A stretch of 6,680 nucleotides of DNA from NCBI RefSeq assembly GCF_900129365.1, contig NZ_FQVM01000047.1, positions 1 to 6,680 on the forward strand. Direction: 5' to 3'. This DNA comes from Clostridium fallax. GTDB lineage: Bacteria > Bacillota > Clostridia > Clostridiales > Clostridiaceae. The position numbers were made by a program, and so were the translations under genes. Below are positions 1 to 4,702 of this stretch, in pieces. The notes beneath the pieces were generated by a model, which ran no database searches, was not told where the DNA came from, and was given only the letters and a program-made list of their open reading frames with translations. Each line of letters opens with the position of its first letter. Position 1 is the first letter of the stretch.

Positions 1-165
1 AATATATTTATAATATTTAAAGGAATACTTTTCTATTTAAATATAAAGATAGAAATATATTTTTCTATTGCAGTATGGTTTATTTATTTTTATGGAAGAT
101 ATATATATGTAAAAAATTTACATATAAGATTAAATAATAAAGGATTAGTTAATATAAATTATTAA
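1..165 (+). CDS. C-terminal end of an unrecognised, probably membrane-associated protein (partial)
   Basis: An open frame enters from the left edge and runs 54 codons to a TAA at 163-165. The frame is free of stops in a region where TAA is very frequent, which argues that it is coding. The visible part has a hydrophobic, aromatic-rich stretch (about residues 21-37, including AVWFIYFYGRYIYV) followed by a basic, polar tail ending KGLVNINY. This looks like a last membrane segment with a short tail. I do not recognise a family, and the start lies outside the window. No convincing terminator follows before the next promoter. It could be a chance open frame in AT-rich DNA. Confidence 0.45.
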   Translation, partial: NIFIIFKGILFYLNIKIEIYFSIAVWFIYFYGRYIYVKNLHIRLNNKGLVNINY

Positions 166-263
166 AATAGTTTATATATTATATAAAAATAAAGAAAAAA
201 TTATAGGTGAATTTATATTTATAGTATATTAATAGGTAAAATGAATGATTTATTACATAAATG

Positions 264-292
264 TAGAAAAATATTTTTAATTAAAATATAAT
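264..292 (+). promoter_or_regulatory. Predicted promoter of the CsoR-family repressor gene
   Basis: A perfect -10 box TATAAT lies at 287-292. A four-of-six -35 box, TAGAAA, lies at 264-269 with an ideal 17-bp spacer. Transcription would start near 298-300, about 25 bases before the ATG at 325. The -35 is weak, as expected for a regulated promoter. Confidence 0.6.
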
Positions 293-307
293 AGGGGGTA
301 TAGGTAT
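293..307 (+). promoter_or_regulatory. Candidate CsoR-family operator (G-tract site)
   Basis: The sequence AGGGGGTATAGGTAT overlaps the end of the -10 box and the predicted start of transcription. It is one of very few G runs in this AT-rich DNA. CsoR/RcnR/CstR-family repressors bind GC-tract sites of the general form GGGGGTA flanked by AT-rich half sites, so a copy here suggests autoregulation. The dyad is incomplete on the left side. Part of the G run could instead look like a ribosome binding site, but the gene has a better one at 311-315. Confidence 0.5.
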
Positions 308-324
308 GCAGGAGGAGATTTATA

Positions 325-597
325 ATGGATGATATGAATGAAAAACTTAGAAAAGATATACTTATAAGACTTAGAAGGATAGAAGGACAAGTAAAAGGTA
401 TTCAAGGAATGGTTGAAAAAAAGGTTTGTTGTAAAGATGTTTTAGTACAAATAGCGGCTATTAGAGCAGCTACTAATAAAGTAGGATCAATGCTTATAGA
501 GAATTATGCTAGAAATTGTATTGGAATAGAAGAAGGAACACTTCAATCAGAAGGCTTAGAAGAGCTTATAAAGACGATTAATACCTTTATGAAGTAG
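325..597 (+). CDS. CsoR/RcnR-family metal- or thiol-sensing transcriptional repressor
   Basis: This 90-residue protein is a full-length member of the all-alpha CsoR/RcnR/FrmR/CstR family (DUF156), cytoplasmic repressors that bind GC-tract operators until Cu(I), another metal, an aldehyde or a persulfide is sensed. Visible hallmarks are the helix-1 signature RLRRIEGQVKGIQGMVE (residues 15-31), the sensing Cys in CCKDVLVQIAAIRAA (Cys35 and Cys36) and a second Cys at 65. Aligned with Mycobacterium tuberculosis and Bacillus CsoR, Cys36 and Cys65 match the two copper-binding cysteines, but the His between them is Tyr61. The ATG at 325 follows GGAGG at 311-315. The gene is monocistronic, with a promoter just upstream and a terminator just after its TAG. 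No copper ATPase or chaperone gene is visible nearby. The family is certain; the ligand is not, so I give no gene symbol. Confidence 0.93.
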   Translation: MDDMNEKLRKDILIRLRRIEGQVKGIQGMVEKKVCCKDVLVQIAAIRAATNKVGSMLIENYARNCIGIEEGTLQSEGLEELIKTINTFMK

Positions 598-598
598 A

Positions 599-645
599 TT
601 AAAAGACTATTATAAGAGTTTAAACTTTTTATAATAGTCTTTTAA
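599..645 (+). terminator. Rho-independent terminator of the CsoR-family gene
   Basis: Perfect 17-bp arms, TTAAAAGACTATTATAA at 599-615 and its reverse complement at 629-645, enclose a 13-base loop. The hairpin begins two bases after the TAG stop, and the right arm contains TCTTTT and runs into T-rich sequence. The stem is AT-rich and the U-tract is partly inside the stem, so termination may be moderate; a second hairpin follows at 674. Confidence 0.75.
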
Positions 646-673
646 TTTATAAAATTTTATAAAATATAATCAT

Positions 674-715
674 AAAAATAGCACTAAAATAATATATTAT
701 TTTAGTGCTATTTTT
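674..715. terminator. Bidirectional terminator, perfect 42-bp palindrome
   Basis: Two 21-bp arms (674-694 and 695-715) are exact reverse complements with no spacer. The core is ATAGCACTAAAAT paired with ATTTTAGTGCTAT. The left end is an A-tract and the right end a T-tract (T6, 711-716), so either strand gives a hairpin followed by U residues. It lies between the convergent repressor gene and thrE operon, 13 bases past the operon's last stop codon, and can serve both. Confidence 0.85.
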
Positions 716-728
716 TATATAAATTACA

Positions 729-1205
729 TTATTTTTTTTGTTTAAGCCTTGCTTTTTTAAAGGAAAGCTTTTTTAAATAATTATGTTTACCAGTAGTTAC
801 AAGTCTTGTAATAGTAGATACAAAAATTACTCCTAAAGCTAAAGAACCTGCACTAGCTAAGGTACTTAGAGTTAAACTTAAAGTTTTTTCCGCATCTCCA
901 GTTACTGCTGCATACATTGTATAATACATGCCACTTCCAGGAACAAGAGGTATAAGAGCACAAACTATTAAAGTGGTTACAGGAGTCTTTAATAATCTAG
1001 CGCAAATTTCAGAATATGTACTAAAAACTATTGAAGATATAAAGAAAGCTTGAACTGTTGGCATATTAGTATTTAAACATAATTCATATACCACCCAACC
1101 AATAACTCCACCAATAGCAGCAAAAAAAAGATTTTTTCCTCTTATATTAAAAATAATACCAAAGCCTAAAGTAGCAATAAAAGAAACAGCTATATCTTTA
1201 AACAT
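729..1205 (-). CDS. Threonine/serine exporter family protein, YjjB-like small subunit
   Basis: This 158-residue integral membrane protein matches the C-terminal half of ThrE-type exporters (DUF3815, YjjB-like). It has four to five hydrophobic segments (about 3-19, 26-43, 51-66, 76-99 and 113-133) and the family signature ALIPLVPGSGMYYTMYA at about residues 83-99. It ends in a basic tail, KKLSFKKARLKQKK. In Corynebacterium glutamicum ThrE both halves form one protein that exports threonine and serine; the split E. coli pair YjjP/YjjB has been linked to succinate export, so the substrate here is uncertain. The ATG lies two bases after the stop of the YjjP-like gene and its ribosome binding site GGAGGT sits inside that gene's end, implying translational coupling and a two-subunit complex. 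Confidence 0.88.
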   Translation of the reverse strand: MFKDIAVSFIATLGFGIIFNIRGKNLFFAAIGGVIGWVVYELCLNTNMPTVQAFFISSIVFSTYSEICARLLKTPVTTLIVCALIPLVPGSGMYYTMYAAVTGDAEKTLSLTLSTLASAGSLALGVIFVSTITRLVTTGKHNYLKKLSFKKARLKQKK

Positions 1206-1207
1206 TT

Positions 1208-1975
1208 TTATATACCTCCAAAATACTTAAACCAAAAGCTTAATACAGTACCAGTACCTATAGCTATAGATATTGCAACTAAAAATGATTCAGCAGCTCT
1301 TGTTAGGCCTGAAACTAAATCTCCAGCTATAGTATCTCTTATGGCATTTGTAATAGCGAGTCCAGGAACTAGAAGCATTATAGCTCCAATTATTATCATA
1401 TCCAAATTCTCACCAAATCCTAAGGATACAAATATAAGTGCTAAAGCAGCAGATATTGCTCCTCCTAAACAGTTTATAAAAAATTCATTAATTGAAAATT
1501 CAGCAGCAATATTACAAACAACTTTTACTGCAAGACCAACAAAAAATGCACAAATGCCATCTATTATATTTCCACCAAACATAATAGAAAAAGCTCCAGC
1601 TGCAATTGCTGCAAAAATTACAGTTATTTTTTCACTATATCTTTCACAACTTTCTATTTCACGTAATTTTATGTAAAATTCATCTATAGATAATTTATCA
1701 GTAGCAACAATTCTTGAAAGTTCATTCACTTGTGCTATTTTTTCTAAATTTACAGTACGATTTTTAACTCTTTTTACCGTAGAGGAAGTTCGTCCATATT
1801 TATCTGTAACAGAAACCATTATTCCAGTTGGAGTTACAAAACCATCAGCTTCTGTAAAACCATAGGCTGCACATATTCTACATATAGTTTCCTCTACCCT
1901 ATAAGTTTCACCGCCGTTTTCAAGTATTATTCTTCCAGCATAGCTAGAAACTCTTAAAATTTTATTTATATCCAT
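1208..1975 (-). CDS. Threonine/serine exporter family protein, YjjP-like large subunit
   Basis: This 255-residue protein matches the N-terminal half of ThrE-type exporters (DUF1212, YjjP-like). A cytoplasmic domain of about 115 residues carries the family motif GGETYRVEETICRICAAYG (about 21-39) and the TPTGIMVSV segment (48-56). Five membrane segments follow (about 117-134, 137-158, 168-187, 191-208 and 229-248). The loop after the fourth contains LVPGLAITNAIRD...GDLVSGLTRAAE (202-229), the conserved PG...N..RD...GD signature. It would work with the YjjB-like protein encoded immediately downstream. The ATG at 1975 is preceded by AAGGAG at good spacing. The gene is divergent from glyA, which fits a role in serine or threonine overflow, but the exported substrate is an inference. 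Confidence 0.9.
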   Translation of the reverse strand: MDINKILRVSSYAGRIILENGGETYRVEETICRICAAYGFTEADGFVTPTGIMVSVTDKYGRTSSTVKRVKNRTVNLEKIAQVNELSRIVATDKLSIDEFYIKLREIESCERYSEKITVIFAAIAAGAFSIMFGGNIIDGICAFFVGLAVKVVCNIAAEFSINEFFINCLGGAISAALALIFVSLGFGENLDMIIIGAIMLLVPGLAITNAIRDTIAGDLVSGLTRAAESFLVAISIAIGTGTVLSFWFKYFGGI

Positions 1976-2018
1976 AGCAAAACTCCTTATAAATACTAAA
2001 TCTCAATACCACCTTTGT

Positions 2019-2027
2019 ATTATAACA
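2019..2027 (-). promoter_or_regulatory. Predicted extended -10 promoter of the exporter operon
   Basis: On the minus strand the sequence reads TGTTATAAT, a perfect -10 hexamer (plus-strand 2019-2024) with the extended TGn motif (2025-2027). No good -35 box is present at 16-18 bp, which is usual for extended -10 promoters. The leader to the ATG at 1975 would be about 37 bases. Confidence 0.6.
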
Positions 2028-2056
2028 TAATTGAATTTTTTCAGGTATATTTTAAA

Positions 2057-2084
2057 TTTATATTTATTTGTGGTATAGTATAAT
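2057..2084 (+). promoter_or_regulatory. Predicted promoter of glyA
   Basis: A perfect TATAAT lies at 2079-2084, with a weak -35 candidate TTTATA at 2057-2062 and a 16-bp spacer. Transcription would start near 2091, giving a leader of about 65 bases that is AT-rich. I see no riboswitch or T-box in it. The promoter is divergent from the exporter promoter, with about 55 bp between the two -10 boxes. Confidence 0.5.
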
Positions 2085-2155
2085 AAATATATCAATATAT
2101 ACTTATAATTGTTATCAAATTGTTAATTTTTAAAATAAAAAATTGAGGTGATTTA

Positions 2156-3391
2156 ATGGATTTTAAAAATCTAGAAAAAATTGATAATGAAATTTATCAA
2201 TTAGTACAAAAAGAGCTTCACAGAGAAGAAAATGGAATAGAACTTATAGCATCAGAGAATTTCACAAGTAAAGCTGTTATGGAAGCTATGGGATCATATT
2301 TAACTAATAAGTATGCAGAAGGATATCCTAATAAAAGATATTATGGAGGATGTTATGTAGTAGATGATGTTGAGGAATTAGCAAGAGAAAGAGCTAAAAA
2401 GCTTTTTAGTGCAGAGCATGCCAATGTGCAGCCACACTCAGGATCACAAGCTAATATGGCAGTTTATTTTTCAGTACTTAAACCAGGAGATACAGTTTTA
2501 GGTATGGATTTAAGTCATGGAGGTCATCTAACTCATGGTTCTTCAGTAAATTTTTCAGGAAAGTTATTTAACTTTGTTTCTTATGGAGTAAATGAAGATA
2601 CAGAAAGGATAGACTATGAAGAAGTTAGAAGAATAGCTTTAGAAAGTAAGCCAAAATTAATTGTAGCTGGAGCTAGTGCATACTCAAGAGAAATAGACTT
2701 TAAAAAGTTTAGAGAAATTGCAGATGAAGTTTCAGCATTACTTATGGTTGATATGGCTCATATTGCAGGACTTGTAGCAGCTGGATTACATCAATCACCA
2801 GTACCTTATGCAGATTTTGTAACATCAACAACACATAAAACTTTAAGAGGTCCAAGAGGTGGATTAATTCTTTGCAAAGAAAAATATGCAAAGGATATAG
2901 ATAAAAGTATATTCCCAGGTATGCAAGGCGGACCATTAATGCATGTAATAGCAGGAAAGGCAGTATGCTTTAAAGAGGCATTAGAGAAAGATTTTAAAGA
3001 TTATATGTTAAATGTTTTAGAAAATTCAAAAGCATTAGGAAATTATCTTATAGAAAAAGGATTTAAACTGGTATCTGATGGTACAGATAATCATTTAATT
3101 TTAGTTGATTTAAATAATAAAGATATAACAGGAAAAGATGCAGAAATAATTTTGGATTCAGTAGGAATAACAGTAAACAAAAATACAGTTCCAAAGGAAG
3201 CAAGAAGTCCTTTTATAACTAGTGGTATAAGAATAGGTACAGCAGCAGTAACTACAAGAGGATTTGATAAGAAAGATATGAAGGAAATCGCAGAAATAAT
3301 ATCTCTTGTAATAGACAAAAAAGAAGAGGCAATAGAAGAGGCTAAAGACAGAGTAAAAATATTATGTGGTAAACATCCTTTATATAAATAA
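2156..3391 (+). CDS. glyA: Serine hydroxymethyltransferase
   Basis: This PLP-dependent cytoplasmic enzyme converts L-serine and tetrahydrofolate to glycine and 5,10-methylene-THF, the main source of one-carbon units; family members can also cleave threonine. At 411 residues it has the usual bacterial length. Visible signatures are ELIASENFTS (29-38), YAEGYPNKRYYGG (53-65, holding the active-site Glu55 and Tyr63), QPHSGSQANMAVY (92-104), the PLP-stacking His124 in SHGGHLTHG, MVDMAHIAGLVAAG (197-210) with Asp199 that pairs with the PLP ring nitrogen, and STTHKTLRGPRGG (224-236), where Lys228 forms the Schiff base. The C-terminal SGIRIGTAAVTTRGF supplies the carboxylate-binding Arg. The ATG follows GAGGTG at 2145-2150. 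It is transcribed alone, divergently from the exporter operon, and all catalytic residues appear intact. Confidence 0.98.
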   Translation: MDFKNLEKIDNEIYQLVQKELHREENGIELIASENFTSKAVMEAMGSYLTNKYAEGYPNKRYYGGCYVVDDVEELARERAKKLFSAEHANVQPHSGSQANMAVYFSVLKPGDTVLGMDLSHGGHLTHGSSVNFSGKLFNFVSYGVNEDTERIDYEEVRRIALESKPKLIVAGASAYSREIDFKKFREIADEVSALLMVDMAHIAGLVAAGLHQSPVPYADFVTSTTHKTLRGPRGGLILCKEKYAKDIDKSIFPGMQGGPLMHVIAGKAVCFKEALEKDFKDYMLNVLENSKALGNYLIEKGFKLVSDGTDNHLILVDLNNKDITGKDAEIILDSVGITVNKNTVPKEARSPFITSGIRIGTAAVTTRGFDKKDMKEIAEIISLVIDKKEEAIEEAKDRVKILCGKHPLYK

Positions 3392-3476
3392 TTTTTGTAA
3401 AGCTTAGTATTAAAATACAACTAAAGTTCTTTTAAATTTTTAAATAATTATTATATAATTATTTATTTAATATTGA

Positions 3477-3517
3477 AAGCTATAAATTTTAATAAATAAA
3501 TTTATAGCTTCTTTATT
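3477..3517 (+). terminator. Rho-independent terminator of glyA
   Basis: Perfect 13-bp arms, AAGCTATAAATTT at 3477-3489 and its reverse complement at 3498-3510, enclose an 8-base loop and are followed by CTTTATTTT. The hairpin is 85 bases after the glyA stop and is the only convincing terminator before the next gene. Confidence 0.75.
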
Positions 3518-3607
3518 TTGTTAAATTAATTTTATCAATAATAAATTTTATGATATTATATTGTAATAAATACTTAAAATGATGTAATATTAATTATTAT
3601 AAAGAAT

Positions 3608-3633
3608 AACTTAAAACCCTTTAAAGTTATAAT
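3608..3633 (+). promoter_or_regulatory. Candidate -10 region of the hydrolase gene, overlapped by an inverted repeat
   Basis: A TATAAT hexamer lies at 3628-3633, about 70 bases before the ATG at 3703. Immediately upstream, AACTTAAAA (3608-3616) and TTTAAAGTT (3620-3628) form a 9-bp inverted repeat with one mismatch around a CCC centre, touching the -10 box. It could be an operator. No good -35 box is visible, so both calls are weak. Confidence 0.3.
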
Positions 3634-3702
3634 ATAAGTAAATTATAGTTATAGAAAAAAATATTAAATAAAAATAATTTTATTATATAGTGAGGTGGAT
3701 TT

Positions 3703-4631
3703 ATGAAAAAGAATCACTTAAATAATTGTAATTTATTTAATATATATATTGTAATTTATTTAATATATATAAAGATATAAAAAATAAATTTATAAATAAA
3801 AAAGACTATTATATTCCTGTACAAGAAAATATTGATTTAAGTGTTATAAATAATCCTAGGGATAAAACACAAATAACATGGCTTGGACATAATACATTTC
3901 TTATTCAGGTTGATAAAATAAATATTATTGTAGATCCATTATTCTCTAAGTATTTAGAAAATGTTAAAAGGGTAAATACAAGTAAAAATTTCCCAGAAAA
4001 GTTACCTAAAATAGATTATGTTATTATTTCCCATAATCATTTTGACCATTTAAGTTTTACATCTATAAAAGAACTAAAGGGACAACCTAAATTTATAGTT
4101 CCAGAAGGATTAAAACAGCTTTTTATTGAAAATGGTTATAAAGATAATTGTATTAAAGAGTTAAGTTGGTTTGAAACTACATATTTAAATAAAATAAAAA
4201 TAACTTTTGTGCCATCTAAACATATATCAAATAGAGGTTTTTTTAATAAGTATAAATCTTTATGGGGAGGATATATAATAGAGGATATAGGTAGTGATAA
4301 TTCTATATATTTTGCTGGGGATTCAGCTTATTTTAATGGATTTAAAACTATAGGAGAAAAGTTTAAGATTAAATATGCTTTAATGCCAATAGATTGCTAT
4401 GAACCTGAATGGTATAAAGAGGAACAAGAAAATAATGTACAAAATTCTGTAAAAGCTTTTAAAGAATTAAAAGCAGAATATTTTATTCCTATGCATTATG
4501 GATCTTATATTATGAAGAATAATATGCCTAAAAAATCTTTAGAAAAATTAAAGGAAATTTGGATAAAAGAGAGATTAGAAAAAGAAAAACTTATAATCCT
4601 TAAAATCGATGAAACATTAATTTGTAAATAA
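3703..4631 (+). pseudogene. MBL-fold metallohydrolase (NAPE-PLD/RomA-like), frameshifted by a 23-bp tandem duplication
   Basis: The ATG at 3703 has a strong ribosome binding site (GAGGTGG, 3692-3698), but its frame stops at 3778-3780 after 25 codons. A second frame, open from 3741 to the TAA at 4629-4631, encodes nearly all of a metallo-beta-lactamase-fold hydrolase. The two frames are separated by a perfect 23-bp tandem repeat (3725-3770); dropping one copy joins them into a 301-residue protein. In that restored numbering the metal ligands are all present: HNHFDH at 103-108, His166 in PSKHISNRG, Asp199 in FAGDSAY and His257 in MHYGSY. TWLGHNTFLIQ (51-61) and SLWGGYII (178-185) resemble the NAPE-PLD/RomA/UlaG-like branch; the substrate is unknown. 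The first usable in-frame start downstream, a GTG at 4209, would lose the HxHxDH site, so no active enzyme is expected from this allele. The remainder shows no other damage, so the lesion looks recent. Confidence 0.88.
3725..3770 (+). repeat. Perfect 23-bp tandem duplication inside the hydrolase gene
   Basis: Positions 3725-3747 and 3748-3770 are identical over all 23 bases. Each unit starts ATTGTAATTTATTTAA and ends in a TA run. Both copies encode the same residues, CNLFNIY, in their own frames, as expected for a duplication of coding sequence. Because 23 is not a multiple of three, the extra copy shifts the downstream frame. Confidence 0.97.
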
Positions 4632-4637
4632 AAACAA

Positions 4638-4679
4638 AAAAGCTCTACTTAGCTAATTTTATAACTAAGTAAAGCTTTT
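4638..4679. terminator. Bidirectional terminator between the hydrolase and DUF2207 genes
   Basis: Arms of 15 bp, AAAAGCTCTACTTAG at 4638-4652 and CTAAGTAAAGCTTTT at 4665-4679, enclose a 12-base loop. The single mismatch (C4645/A4672) becomes a G-U wobble in the minus-strand RNA. On that strand the hairpin is followed by a T-tract (from plus-strand A4636-4641), so it best serves the DUF2207 gene, but it also lies six bases after the hydrolase stop codon. Confidence 0.82.
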
Positions 4680-4702
4680 AAAATTACTAATTAGAAATTA
4701 TA

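Larger units (their letters stand above)
3392..3702. other. Intergenic region between glyA and the hydrolase pseudogene
   Basis: This 311-base stretch holds the glyA terminator (3477-3517), a candidate -10 box near 3630 and the ribosome binding site at 3692-3698. The rest is AT-rich sequence in which I see no further gene, RNA structure or repeat that stands out from composition. Confidence 0.6.

Noticed and set aside
241..291. A 16-codon ORF starting at the ATG at 241.
   Set aside because: It has only a weak AGG ribosome binding site, low-complexity AT-rich codons, and overlaps the predicted repressor promoter.
306..332. A possible 8-codon upstream ORF (MQEEIYNG) whose stop overlaps the repressor start codon.
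   Set aside because: The predicted start of transcription is only a few bases before its ATG, so the G-tract that would be its ribosome binding site would not be in the RNA. It also contains the repressor's own GGAGG, which explains the sequence.
1341..1676. A 111-codon open frame on the plus strand inside the YjjP-like gene.
   Set aside because: It is antisense to a well-supported membrane protein gene, has no ribosome binding site and reads as a mirror of its codons.
2091..2155. Possible riboswitch or T-box in the glyA leader.
   Set aside because: The leader is short and AT-rich, with no terminator hairpin and none of the conserved glycine-riboswitch or T-box elements visible.
3091..3420. 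A minus-strand open frame overlapping the 3' end of glyA.
   Set aside because: It is antisense to a certain gene, and its sequence is the shadow of SHMT codons with no recognisable features.
3438..3470. AT-rich near-palindrome downstream of glyA.
   Set aside because: It contains no G or C and no T-tract after a stable stem, so it is expected from composition; the real terminator follows at 3477.
4209..4631. A stand-alone 140-residue protein from the GTG at 4209.
   Set aside because: It starts in the middle of the hydrolase fold, lacks the HxHxDH motif and has no ribosome binding site; it is the 3' part of the frameshifted gene.
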